This document shows, piece by piece, positions 51,786-60,478 of a stretch of 64,000 nt of DNA. The notes under the pieces are model-generated. The model did not search any database, was not told the DNA's origin, and worked only from the letters and a program-made list of their open reading frames with translations. The DNA lies in the NCBI RefSeq assembly GCF_039614845.1, contig NZ_JBDIML010000005.1, positions 1 through 64,000 on the forward strand, read 5' to 3'. This stretch comes from Ornithinibacillus xuwenensis. GTDB lineage: Bacteria > Bacillota > Bacilli > Bacillales > Amphibacillaceae. Each line of letters starts with the position of its first letter. Positions within the stretch are counted from its first letter, which is position 1. A program made the translations under genes and the position numbers.

Positions 51786-52754
51786 ATGTTGTATTTAAAA
51801 AGCACTCATTCATTCATACTCCTCATCATCTTAACAAGCTGTTTTTTCTCGCTACAGATTGCAGCTGAAGAGGAGGATAGTATTTATGAGAAGAGAATGG
51901 CTTTATACAAAAAAACGGAAGCCTTAACACAAATTCCATGGTATTATATTGCAGCAGTTGATCAGTATGAAAGACAAATCTATAAAGACATTGAAGATAA
52001 TCAAGTTATTTCCATACGAATCGAACCAACGCTATGGTTTGGAGCCGGAAATGATTCCAATACCTTGAATGCAATTGAATTATTTAATGGGATTGGTAAA
52101 GATGGAAATGGAGATCATAAGGCTAACCTTAAAGATGGTGAAGATGTCCTACTAACAATGGCATCTTACTTGCAAGAATTTGGGCATACCGAAGAGGATA
52201 TTAAAATCGGCTTATGGAATTATTACAAGCGAGATTTAACTGTACAAACCATTAAAAATACTGCCCGAGTATTTAAGAAGTATAATGACATCTATTTGAC
52301 TGATAGAGATTTCCCAGTAGCTATTAACTACAACTACAGTTATCGAAATACTTGGGGAGATCGTAGAGGCTTTGGTGGGAATCGAATCCATGAAGGTACA
52401 GACATTTTTGCTGATTATGGAACACCGGTAAAGTCAACAACATATGGAGTTGTTGAATTAAAAGGATGGAATTTATATGGTGGCTGGAGAATTGGTATCC
52501 GTGACATTTATAATATCTATCATTATTATGCACATTTAAGTGGATATGAAGAAGGTGTAAAAGTAGGACAAATTGTTAAACCAGGTGATGTAATAGGAAG
52601 TGTTGGTTCTACAGGCTATGGACCACCAGGAACTTCAGGGAAATTCCCTCCACACCTACATTATGGAATGTATAAGGATAATGGGTATAGCGAGTGGTCA
52701 TTTGATCCATATCCATATTTAAGAAAATGGGAACGAATGGCAAAAAGTAATTAA
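51786..52754 (+). CDS. yunA: secreted M23 (LytM-type) metallopeptidase
   Basis: 322 residues from the ATG at 51786 (AGGAAGAGG upstream; a GTG two codons earlier is too close). Signal peptide about 1-27 ending SLQIAAEE. A lysozyme-like helical part precedes the C-terminal LytM domain, whose zinc ligands are seen in RIHEGTDIF (His, Asp) and PPHLHYG (His-x-His), with HYYAHLSGY carrying a catalytic His. It likely cuts peptidoglycan cross-links. In B. subtilis lipA lies between yunA and yutC; it is missing here. Confidence 0.9.
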   Translation: MLYLKSTHSFILLIILTSCFFSLQIAAEEEDSIYEKRMALYKKTEALTQIPWYYIAAVDQYERQIYKDIEDNQVISIRIEPTLWFGAGNDSNTLNAIELFNGIGKDGNGDHKANLKDGEDVLLTMASYLQEFGHTEEDIKIGLWNYYKRDLTVQTIKNTARVFKKYNDIYLTDRDFPVAINYNYSYRNTWGDRRGFGGNRIHEGTDIFADYGTPVKSTTYGVVELKGWNLYGGWRIGIRDIYNIYHYYAHLSGYEEGVKVGQIVKPGDVIGSVGSTGYGPPGTSGKFPPHLHYGMYKDNGYSEWSFDPYPYLRKWERMAKSN

Positions 52755-52756
52755 AA

Positions 52757-52796
52757 AGAAAGACTGCCTTAGCTATAAACTAAGACAGTCTTTCTC
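52757..52796. terminator. bidirectional terminator, yunA/metS
   Basis: AAAGACTGCCTTAG and CTAAGACAGTCTTT around a short loop, between convergent genes. Confidence 0.75.
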
Positions 52797-52800
52797 TGTT

Positions 52801-52902
52801 TTATTCTACCTCTTTTGATTTTTTAACTGCATGCATAATGCTCGCAGCTAGGCCTCCCCATACAATAACGATAGATAAAATCATGAATATAATCCAACTC
52901 AT
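52801..52902 (-). CDS. metS: MetS-family small subunit of NSS transporter
   Basis: A 33-residue gene too short for usual ORF calling. It encodes MSWIIFMILSIVIVWGGL followed by AASIMHAVKKSKEVE: one membrane helix then a basic/acidic tail. The start codon lies one base past the stop of the large transporter gene, and AAGGAGG in the 3' end of that gene serves as ribosome site. This is the layout of MetPS in Corynebacterium, where the small subunit is needed for Na+-dependent methionine uptake. Confidence 0.85.
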   Translation of the reverse strand: MSWIIFMILSIVIVWGGLAASIMHAVKKSKEVE

Positions 52903-52903
52903 G

Positions 52904-54448
52904 CTATTGTGCCTCCTTTTTCAGTTCTTCTTCCTCAACCGCTGAAGGCTTCTTCCATTTCGTTAGAGCCAAGATAATACCGACAACTAGTGCTCCAATT
53001 GCTACTGCCCATCCACCCCATAGGATAAATGTATCTGTGTAGCCTTCATAGTTACCAGTTGTATTGTTCTCTCCAACAAATTCTCTCAATATGTTTAATT
53101 TAAATAATTTAAACATCATATAGCCTAATACAATTGGCGTAATGACAGATAAACAAACTGTCCACCATGCACCTAACTTGATATCTGAAATACCATTTGC
53201 ATGTTCTTTTAGATTTTTTAGTTCTCTTAGGATCCATGCGATTAATACAACTTCAATTAATCCCATTAAAGCAACACCGAATTGGTTAATAAAGTAGTCT
53301 GCTACATCTAAGAAGTATAATCCACCTTGCGTAGCAAACAACAAGGAGATTAATGCAGCAACTCCACCACCGAATAATACAGCTTTCGTACGAGTAATAT
53401 TAAACTTATCTACCAAACCAGCTACATATGTTTCGGTAATAGACATTAATGAAGTTAAGCCGGCTAATACAAGGGAAGCAAAGAATAGGAATCCAAATAA
53501 AGCATTCATACCAGGGAACTGATTAATAATTTCTGGGAATACAATAAAGGCTAACCCTACACCACTTTCGACTACTTCACTGACAGGCAGACCAGATTGC
53601 ATAGCCATAAATCCTAAGATTCCAAATACCCCAATACCAGCCAAGATTTCAAAACTTGAGTTACCAAAACCTGTAATAAATGCATTATTTGTAATATCAG
53701 ATTTTTTAGGTAAATAACTAGAATACGTAATCATGATTGCAAAGGCAATCGATAAACTAAAGAAAATTTGTCCATATGCAGCTACCCAAACCTCAGGGTC
53801 TCCTATCTTACTGAAATCAGGCGTAAAGAAGGCTTCTAACCCATCAATCGCTCCAGGTAACGTAATCGCACGAATAACGATAATAAGGAAAATAATAACC
53901 AATGCAGGGATAAAGATTCGGTTAGCAATTTCGATACCTTTTTTAACCCCTTTGAATAATACACCTAACACAATAATCCATACTAATAGTAATGGAATTA
54001 ATACCCCGGGAACAAAGTTTCCAATTTGACCTGGCTCTACTGTTCTTTGCAAGTAGTCGCCAATTAAGAAATCACCAGTACTCGATCCCCAATTTAAATT
54101 AAATGAAAATACTGAATAAGACATTGCCCAGGCAATAATAACGGAATAGTAGGTTGAAATGACAAATGCAATGATGACAGCCCACCAACCAACAAATTCT
54201 GTTTTCTTATTCATTCTTCGATAAGAGAGTGGTGCTGATCCACGATACTTATGACCGATTGTAAACTCTAAAATCAACAACGGAATACCAGCTGTTAACA
54301 ATGCAAACAAGTATGGGATAAGGAAAGCACCCCCACCGTTTTCATATGCTACTGTCGGAAATCGCCAAATGTTTCCAAGGCCTACTGCGGATCCTACTGC
54401 AGCCAAAATAAAACCTGCTCTTGTTCCCCACTGAGAACGAGTTTCCAT
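52904..54448 (-). CDS. metP: sodium-dependent transporter, NSS/SNF family
   Basis: 514 residues with about twelve membrane segments. The NSS signature AAVGSAVGLGNIWRFPTVAYENGGGAF is at about 16-42 (sodium and substrate site in TM1). Together with the small gene behind it, it resembles MetP, a Na+-coupled methionine/alanine importer. The substrate is not fixed by sequence. AGGAGGTC precedes ATG, and a perfect consensus promoter lies 122-150 bases upstream, leaving a long leader. Confidence 0.9.
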   Translation of the reverse strand: METRSQWGTRAGFILAAVGSAVGLGNIWRFPTVAYENGGGAFLIPYLFALLTAGIPLLILEFTIGHKYRGSAPLSYRRMNKKTEFVGWWAVIIAFVISTYYSVIIAWAMSYSVFSFNLNWGSSTGDFLIGDYLQRTVEPGQIGNFVPGVLIPLLLVWIIVLGVLFKGVKKGIEIANRIFIPALVIIFLIIVIRAITLPGAIDGLEAFFTPDFSKIGDPEVWVAAYGQIFFSLSIAFAIMITYSSYLPKKSDITNNAFITGFGNSSFEILAGIGVFGILGFMAMQSGLPVSEVVESGVGLAFIVFPEIINQFPGMNALFGFLFFASLVLAGLTSLMSITETYVAGLVDKFNITRTKAVLFGGGVAALISLLFATQGGLYFLDVADYFINQFGVALMGLIEVVLIAWILRELKNLKEHANGISDIKLGAWWTVCLSVITPIVLGYMMFKLFKLNILREFVGENNTTGNYEGYTDTFILWGGWAVAIGALVVGIILALTKWKKPSAVEEEELKKEAQ

Positions 54449-54474
54449 TAAAAGACCTCCTTCTATTATTTTTT

Positions 54475-54502
54475 CTTATTACATTATGTAATGTGTAATA
54501 AG
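54475..54502 (-). promoter_or_regulatory. hairpin in the metP leader
   Basis: CTTATTAC and GTAATAAG enclose a 12-base loop just upstream of the metP ribosome site. It might influence translation or mRNA stability. Confidence 0.4.
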
Positions 54503-54569
54503 TACATAATCAGTAAAACCAGCTACTTTATTAATATTTAATTTTTCTGAAATTACTGAACTTGTCTGT

Positions 54570-54598
54570 ATTATAACGGTACTTTTTTACTGTGTCAA
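54570..54598 (-). promoter_or_regulatory. consensus promoter of metPS
   Basis: TTGACA (54593-54598), 17 bases, TATAAT (54570-54575) on the minus strand: a perfect vegetative promoter. Confidence 0.8.
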
Positions 54599-54646
54599 AG
54601 TATTTTTAAAATTTTTTATATAGTAAAATATTCTAATTTACGTGTG

Positions 54647-54683
54647 TAAAAAAAGACCCGCCAGCATTTAGCTGAAGGGCCTG
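54647..54683 (-). terminator. terminator of the NhaC-family gene
   Basis: GGCCCTTCAGC and GCTGGCGGGTC with mismatches, then T7 on the minus strand. Confidence 0.65.
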
Positions 54684-54693
54684 AATAGAACAG

Positions 54694-56229
54694 TTATTTT
54701 TGTTTAGTTAACGCCGAAAAGATAATTGCAATAATGACAATTAGTACAAGTGTCACAAGTAAACCAATGATTAGTTGATTCGTTAATCCTATCAAAATAT
54801 ACCCAATACTAGATGCAATAGCAACGATTATGGCATAAGGAATCTGTGTCATAACGTGATCAATATGATTTGATCCAGCACCAGTTGATGACAGAACTGT
54901 TGTATCTGAAATTGGCGATACATGATCTCCAAACACTGCACCTGCCAATACTGCAGCTAGTGATGGTATGATAAGTGTTACATCAGCAATTGCCATTACC
55001 TCTGCAGCAATTGGTAGCATAATACCAAATGTTCCCCAAGATGTTCCGGTTGCCAATGCCATAAATCCAGAGAAAATAAAGAAGATAAATGGTAATAGAT
55101 TTGAACTTATATTAGCAGATTCAACCAGATGTGCTAGGTACTCTCCTGTTTGAAGAGTTGAGATAATTGAACCAATCATCCAAGCTAATAGCAAAATATA
55201 AATTGCTGGAAGCATCGCTTTAATACCTTCAACAAAAACTTGGCCTGATGTTGCATGGTTTGTGCCTTGTGCAATATACATGATAAATGCAACGACGACA
55301 GACGCTATACCACCAACAAATAACGAAAAGTTTACATTCGTGTTTTCAAAAATAGATAGAATCGTGACCGTATCTCCGCTAGCATTTGCTCCAGTAATCA
55401 CCATGGATACCACTGTTGCAATTAACAATACAACAATCGGAACTAATAAATGAAATACCTTTCCTCGTTCACTTGGCTTAAATGTGCTCGATAAATCACC
55501 TGGAACCTTAGCATCACTTGGAATTACTTCCCCAGTACGCTCTGCATGAGTCTCATGCTTTCTCATGGGACCAATGTTAATATTGAAGATTGCCACTAAG
55601 AACACTAGAAGCAGCGCACCGATTGCGTATAAATTATATGGGATCATCTTTACAAAGGCTTCTAGTGGTTGAAGATCAGTCATCACTACTAACCCACCAA
55701 CGAGTCCAATCAAATAGGCTCCCCAACTAGATATTGGTGAAATAACAGTTACAGGGGCAGATGTCGAGTCAATGAAATATGCCAACTTCGCACGGGAAAT
55801 ATTATGTCGATCTGTTAATGGTCGCGCAATTTGTCCAACTGCTAGTGCATTAAAATAATCATCAATAAAAATGATAATACCAAGTATTGGTGCCATCAAT
55901 TGTGCACTTCTACGAGTTTTTATTCTACTAATCATCCAATCTCCAAATGCTCTGCTTCCACCTGAAGCTTGAAGAAATGCAGTCATAATTCCTAATAATA
56001 ATAGGAAGCCAATTAATTGAAGGTCTCCTGTATTTAGCGCTCCTTCCGATATAAAGATACCGAAAAATACAGCCCAAATTTCTTTTAAACCTTCTAAAAC
56101 TTTGAAATCATGAATAAATAGTGCTCCAATAACGATACCTATTCCTAGTGACAATAACACTTTTCGGGTTAATAAAACTAAAATAAGCATCATAATTGCT
56201 GGAATAATTGAATAAATTGTTCCTTCCAT
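54694..56229 (-). CDS. NhaC-family transporter under lysine control, probable lysine transporter
   Basis: 511 residues with about twelve to thirteen membrane segments; annotated by family as Na+/H+ antiporter NhaC. Motifs include GIIIFIDDYFNALAVG (about 113-128), SPISSWGAYL and GTSWGTFGIMLP. The upstream lysine riboswitch argues that its cargo is lysine: comparative genomics has described lysine-responsive NhaC-family genes (lysW) in Gram-positive bacteria. Ribosome site GGAGGTAT. The gene is alone in its transcript and has its own terminator. Confidence 0.88.
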   Translation of the reverse strand: MEGTIYSIIPAIMMLILVLLTRKVLLSLGIGIVIGALFIHDFKVLEGLKEIWAVFFGIFISEGALNTGDLQLIGFLLLLGIMTAFLQASGGSRAFGDWMISRIKTRRSAQLMAPILGIIIFIDDYFNALAVGQIARPLTDRHNISRAKLAYFIDSTSAPVTVISPISSWGAYLIGLVGGLVVMTDLQPLEAFVKMIPYNLYAIGALLLVFLVAIFNINIGPMRKHETHAERTGEVIPSDAKVPGDLSSTFKPSERGKVFHLLVPIVVLLIATVVSMVITGANASGDTVTILSIFENTNVNFSLFVGGIASVVVAFIMYIAQGTNHATSGQVFVEGIKAMLPAIYILLLAWMIGSIISTLQTGEYLAHLVESANISSNLLPFIFFIFSGFMALATGTSWGTFGIMLPIAAEVMAIADVTLIIPSLAAVLAGAVFGDHVSPISDTTVLSSTGAGSNHIDHVMTQIPYAIIVAIASSIGYILIGLTNQLIIGLLVTLVLIVIIAIIFSALTKQK

Positions 56230-56304
56230 TAAAGTATACCTCCAATATTTTTTTGTAATCTATGCTGTTCGTACATGGAGATACGCTTAGAAAATTCCTT
56301 TTTC

Positions 56305-56560
56305 TACGCAAAAAAACAATGACAGAAAATAACCTATCATTGTTTTACGATATACGTTATCCTCCAAATTGATCAGTAGTTCTCCATGCGTACGTTCAGC
56401 ATGACAGTTTGCCTCTTGTTCAAAGACAACCCAGCAATAATAAGTCTGACCCTTATTACGCTTCGGCAATCAAGCCTTTCATCAATAATCATCGTTGTCA
56501 TTCTCCTATTGACTACTAATCTTGTTTGCGCCTCTACCTCACCGATCTGATAAGGTCTCT
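56305..56560 (-). ncRNA. lysine riboswitch (L-box)
   Basis: The minus strand carries the conserved L-box blocks in order: GAGGTAGAGGCGCAAA (about 56525-56540), AGTAG, GAAAGGCTTGATTGCCGAAGC (about 56460-56480), AGGGTCAGAC, GCTGGGTTGTC and TGGAGAACTACTG (56374-56386). An intrinsic terminator, AAACAATGATAG paired with CTGTCATTGTTT then T-run, follows at 56308-56346. Lysine should switch off the downstream transporter gene. Confidence 0.93.
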
Positions 56561-56578
56561 TATTTAATTACGTTAATT

Positions 56579-56607
56579 ACTATACTAGAATTTTAATTGT
56601 TTGGCAA
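56579..56607 (-). promoter_or_regulatory. promoter of the lysine riboswitch transcript
   Basis: TTGCCA (56602-56607), 17 bases, TATAGT (56579-56584) on the minus strand; the -35 lies inside the end of yunB. Confidence 0.55.
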
Positions 56608-57369
56608 GTCATCTCCTGGGACTGCTATGGAAGGTCCCTCTCCTCCACCACCATAGAATTCAGGAATTTCACCCATTACTAGAGATTTGTCAATTAATAT
56701 TTTCGTACTTACCGTTGTTTCGTCTGTTACAAACGGTACAACGATTTGGACATCCGCCTGTACTTCCACATAGAGGGAAACATATACATTATTAATACCA
56801 TATGAGGATATTTCCTCCACTAACTCGGTTTTTACACTTCCAACAAGCTCAAGATTAACTGGAACCCTTGGTCCTAAGTTAGCTAGTACAGAATTTCCCG
56901 TAGCCTGGCCAATTGGAATTTCGATAACAGTCGGATCTCGATCCACAAGCTCTTCAACTGTATCGCCATATGCTTCTGGCTCTCCAAGTGGATCACTATA
57001 TTGAGGAGTAGTTCCACGATTCATACTGTGGAAAAATTCTTCCACACGATCAGTTGCTGCACGATTAATTTTGTTTACCACTGACGCGTCCCAGCCAACG
57101 ATTGAAATATAGCCAGCATCATTTTTCTCTGTAATTGCAATATCTTCAAACGTATATTCCTCAGCAAATTTCACAGCTGCATTAATCCCTCTTGTCGCAA
57201 ATTCATCCGTCTTCGTTTCGGCAACTTCCATTAATGTTGGTGTTATTTCCTTATCAATAAATTGCAAACTAAAATATGTAATGACAATGCATAAGACAAA
57301 CGAAATTAATAAAACATGCCTTGATGGAGGCGGTGTTCTTCTTCCTTTAAAGCCCATTCGACGTCTCAT
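56593..57369 (-). CDS. yunB: sporulation protein YunB
   Basis: 258 residues. Basic N-terminus, one membrane helix (about 19-37, HVLLISFVLCIVITYFSL), then an outer domain with TRGINAAVKFAEEYTFEDI and GYISIVGWDASVVNKINRAATD, the YunB family core. B. subtilis YunB is made in the mother cell under sigma-E and needed for full sporulation. The only ribosome site, GAGGGGG, lies in the 3' arm of a 16-base-pair terminator-like hairpin nine bases before ATG. Confidence 0.93.
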   Translation of the reverse strand: MRRRMGFKGRRTPPPSRHVLLISFVLCIVITYFSLQFIDKEITPTLMEVAETKTDEFATRGINAAVKFAEEYTFEDIAITEKNDAGYISIVGWDASVVNKINRAATDRVEEFFHSMNRGTTPQYSDPLGEPEAYGDTVEELVDRDPTVIEIPIGQATGNSVLANLGPRVPVNLELVGSVKTELVEEISSYGINNVYVSLYVEVQADVQIVVPFVTDETTVSTKILIDKSLVMGEIPEFYGGGGEGPSIAVPGDDLPNN

Positions 57370-57375
57370 AGCAAA

Positions 57376-57414
57376 AACCCCCTCAAAACAATCTATGCTT
57401 GTTTTGAGGGGGTT
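57376..57414 (-). terminator. terminator hairpin that contains the yunB ribosome site
   Basis: AACCCCCTCAAAACAA (57399-57414 read on minus) pairs perfectly with TTGTTTTGAGGGGGTT (57376-57391) around GCATAGA, and TTTTT (57373-57377) follows. It ends the HD-GYP transcript. The 3' arm holds GAGGGGG, the ribosome site of yunB. Confidence 0.85.
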
Positions 57415-57435
57415 AGAATTTAGAAATCAGGAATA

Positions 57436-58521
57436 TCAACTTAAATTACATTTTGTAATAGTAATATTCAGTTCCTTTGATAAATCTATCGTGTAAGGCG
57501 TAACATCTATACCATATTCATCTTGAATAATTCGCACAATAGGTCTATCACATAAATGCTTATTTTGTTTTAAGACAACACCATACCTATTATCATTTAA
57601 TTCAACTGTCATACCATTTGGATAAACCGCAACACTATTCTTAAATGCGTTGATAATTCGGCTATCAAATTGGTCGACAGCTGCACTATATAATAGTTCT
57701 AAGCCTTCATGAGGAAGCATCGCCTTTCGATAAACACGATTACTCGTAACAGCATCAAAAACATCTGCCACACCAATTATTTGAGCGAAAAGATGAATAG
57801 ATTCACCAACCAATCCTCTAGGATACCCTGTACCATTTAATCGTTCATGATGCTGATAGGCACAATGAGCAACAACTGATGAATAACTATGATTCTTTCG
57901 TAATAGCTCATATCCTAGTGTCGTATGCGTCTTCATTGTTTCATATTCATCATCCAAAAGCCTATCAGGCTTCTGTAGAATATCCTGACTAATAAATATC
58001 TTGCCGATATCGTGAAGTATCGCACCTTTCCCCAGTTCAGATAATTCTTTTGCATTCAATTTTAATTCCGTACCAATGGCAAGGGCATAAATGGTAACAT
58101 TTAACGAATGCTGAAAAATATAATCATCCGTTAAATAAATATCCCCTAGTAATGTGATTGATTCTTGATGGTTATTAATTTCATCCATAATTCGTTGGAT
58201 AATATCCATTAAGCTTTTTTCTTCCTTATCCAGAATAAACGAATTGGATAATAAATTACTTTTTTGAACATCGGTAAAAAGCTTCTTCATAGAAGTGGTT
58301 GCATCTTGCCGCAATCTTTCTGAAATAGCCGGCTGCACAACAATATCTTTTGTTAACTCATCCTCTATGTATACATAAGTAATTCCTTGATTTTCTAGTC
58401 GCTTTACTAGTCTATCTGTTAACTTCATCCCGCGTTGAAGTAAGACAGTTCCGTTGTCTCGGTAGATTGTTTGACCAAGTGTAGCTCCCGATTGAATAGA
58501 TGCTGTACTAACTAATCTCAT
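57436..58521 (-). CDS. HD-GYP domain protein, probable c-di-GMP phosphodiesterase
   Basis: 361 residues with AGGAGAAC upstream. The N-terminal third (about 1-110) has no recognised domain; the HD-GYP domain covers about 115-310 with HSLNVTIYALAIG, HDIGKIFISQDIL (HD metal pair) and HHERLNGTGYPRGLVG (GYP motif). All metal-binding residues look intact, so hydrolysis of c-di-GMP is plausible. No membrane segment. It lies between yunC and yunB, a place where B. subtilis has no such gene. Confidence 0.92.
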   Translation of the reverse strand: MRLVSTASIQSGATLGQTIYRDNGTVLLQRGMKLTDRLVKRLENQGITYVYIEDELTKDIVVQPAISERLRQDATTSMKKLFTDVQKSNLLSNSFILDKEEKSLMDIIQRIMDEINNHQESITLLGDIYLTDDYIFQHSLNVTIYALAIGTELKLNAKELSELGKGAILHDIGKIFISQDILQKPDRLLDDEYETMKTHTTLGYELLRKNHSYSSVVAHCAYQHHERLNGTGYPRGLVGESIHLFAQIIGVADVFDAVTSNRVYRKAMLPHEGLELLYSAAVDQFDSRIINAFKNSVAVYPNGMTVELNDNRYGVVLKQNKHLCDRPIVRIIQDEYGIDVTPYTIDLSKELNITITKCNLS

Positions 58522-58599
58522 TATGTTCTCCTAACCCCAGCCTTCATGAAAACGGCAATTTTCGACAACTAATCTAAAAAAATAGTATCAAATTCAAAC

Positions 58600-58633
58600 A
58601 AAAAAAGCTATTCATAGTTTCGAAGTAGCTTTA
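58600..58633 (-). terminator. second terminator after yunC
   Basis: AAAGCTA and TAGCTTT around a 15-base loop, then T7 on the minus strand. Confidence 0.6.
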
Positions 58634-58644
58634 AAACAGTGTCT

Positions 58645-58676
58645 AAAAAAATGCCTCCTGAAAAGGAGACATTTTG
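58645..58676 (-). terminator. yunC terminator
   Basis: AATGTCTCC and GGAGGCATT (one G-T) with loop TTTTCA, then T5, directly after the yunC stop codon. Confidence 0.8.
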
Positions 58677-58677
58677 T

Positions 58678-58980
58678 TTAAGATATTCTTTTCAAGGCAT
58701 CTCTTCCAATCATACCTTCCTGCCAACCATACTGTTTTGAAGCGTCTGTAATCTTCTCAAGCGGTGCATCTAATAAATCATCGATCGTCCGCACACCTAC
58801 CGCTCTTCCCGCAATTACATGTCGATCCTTTAATTTCTCATTGAGTAAGTCAACATCAAGTGCTCCACACATGATATAGCCTATTTCATTAGAAATCATT
58901 AGTAAATTTGTTTTTGGTAGCTCAACTCGAACCGCCGTAAAAACAATACCCTCTACTTCAAGGGGGTTTATGGTTATCAT
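58678..58980 (-). CDS. yunC: YunC family protein (DUF1805)
   Basis: 100 residues, the family's usual size. DUF1805 features: EGIVFTAVRVELPKTNLLMI, GYIMCGALDVDLLNEKL and the C-terminal GWQEGMIGRDALKRI. The structure family is small alpha/beta and function is unknown. GAAGGAGG precedes ATG. It is followed by two tandem terminators, so it ends a yunE-yunD-yunC transcript or is separate. Confidence 0.92.
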   Translation of the reverse strand: MITINPLEVEGIVFTAVRVELPKTNLLMISNEIGYIMCGALDVDLLNEKLKDRHVIAGRAVGVRTIDDLLDAPLEKITDASKQYGWQEGMIGRDALKRIS

Positions 58981-59056
58981 AAAGCGTTATGCCTCCTTCG
59001 CAATGTACACTATATGTCTATGCAATAAGGAGGATTGGTGTCACGTTAACTGCGTT

Positions 59057-60466
59057 TTATTGCTGAAACCTTTTCCCGTAGTGCACTTGCAAGGTTTCCG
59101 CTAAGAAATCGCGAATGAATTTGGGTAATACATATGATTTATAGGTTGATTTTGCTACCTCAGGAAGTATGCGCCCAAAGGTAAAGGTATCTGCCGTTAC
59201 CACTTTGTATACTTGATCAACAACAAGCGGTTTATCATCAAAATAGACATGTAGAACATATTCCTGTCCATTTGGATGATAATCAGTTATGACATCTAGG
59301 CCTGAGAAAACCATTTTCCCAAGAATTTTCCCCCGAAAGCCAAACCCCTTTAACTCTAAATCAATAAATTCTTTTGTATAGGTTGCCCGTATAACTTCCA
59401 TTAGCTCTGCTCCGGTTAATTCAACAATACATGGATTAATTGGATGTGGGCATGCCCGGTGAATATCACCATATGTAATATCTCCTGTAGGAAAATTATC
59501 TAACAGCAATCCAGCGTTAAACATTGCACAATCAGCTGCTGTGTTCGCTAGGATATAGTCCGTTAAATGCTGCATAATAGTAGAGTTTGTATACCAATCA
59601 ATAGAAATAGATTCATCAATTGTAATAACTCGTTTCGCTAGAATTTGGTCTGCTTCTGTTTGTAAGGCAACTAGCTTCTCAGCTATTTGAGTATCTTCAG
59701 CATACTCCGTAATATCGATTGTATAGGCTTCTTTCTTCATTAATTTCTTTTCCTCATGGTCCCATGTAAGAATAACCTCACCAATATGATAGCAATGTTT
59801 ACCTGCAGCTGTAATAATCGTTTGATTCACTTCTTCACCAGTGCGTAATAGGTGATGTGTATGCCCGCCGATAATGACATCTACATCATCAAATCGTCTT
59901 GCAATTTCTTGGTCCTCACTTATTCCTAAATGAGATAAAATCACAATAATATCTGTGGATTTCTTCAACTCAGAAATGTATTTTTCCAAAACGACATATG
60001 GGTCAGATACTTCCCATCCTAGCAATTCATAATAATCATTAAACGGAGCAGTTAATCCAATAATTCCTATGTTAATCCCTTGGAAAGACTTAATTTGCAC
60101 ACGTGGATTCAGCCAGTCTGGAAGAATATCGTCTTTACTATGAAGATTGGCACATACAACTTGAAACTCAGCCTTATCATATAAGTGAAACAAATCATCA
60201 TGTGCTAACGTAATTCCTTCGTTATTACCTAGCGTCACAAAATCGTAGCCTACTTCATTTAGCAGGGCTACATTTTCCTTCCCCATAAAAGCTTCCGAAA
60301 TAGGATGAACACGGTCCATATGATCCCCTATATCGACAACCCAACAAGACTCATTCGTTGTATTTCTTTTTTCTTTTACATCATTTATATACTTAGCTAC
60401 ACGTGGCCATTGTGAAAAATTACTGTGTAAGTCATTCGTATAGTAAAAATATATTTTTTCCTTCAT
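59057..60466 (-). CDS. yunD: bifunctional metallophosphatase/5'-nucleotidase YunD
   Basis: 469 residues. N-terminal calcineurin-like metallophosphatase (about 1-210): YTNDLHSNF, VDIGDHMDR, TLGNNE, SHLG and GGHTHHLL metal-binding motifs. C-terminal 5'-nucleotidase domain (about 290-450) with NAGLLLDNFPTGDITYGDI. No signal peptide, unlike secreted UshA, so it acts in the cytoplasm. GGGAGTTA precedes ATG. 12 bases after yunE, so in one operon. Confidence 0.93.
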   Translation of the reverse strand: MKEKIYFYYTNDLHSNFSQWPRVAKYINDVKEKRNTTNESCWVVDIGDHMDRVHPISEAFMGKENVALLNEVGYDFVTLGNNEGITLAHDDLFHLYDKAEFQVVCANLHSKDDILPDWLNPRVQIKSFQGINIGIIGLTAPFNDYYELLGWEVSDPYVVLEKYISELKKSTDIIVILSHLGISEDQEIARRFDDVDVIIGGHTHHLLRTGEEVNQTIITAAGKHCYHIGEVILTWDHEEKKLMKKEAYTIDITEYAEDTQIAEKLVALQTEADQILAKRVITIDESISIDWYTNSTIMQHLTDYILANTAADCAMFNAGLLLDNFPTGDITYGDIHRACPHPINPCIVELTGAELMEVIRATYTKEFIDLELKGFGFRGKILGKMVFSGLDVITDYHPNGQEYVLHVYFDDKPLVVDQVYKVVTADTFTFGRILPEVAKSTYKSYVLPKFIRDFLAETLQVHYGKRFQQ

Positions 60467-60478
60467 TCAAATAACTCC

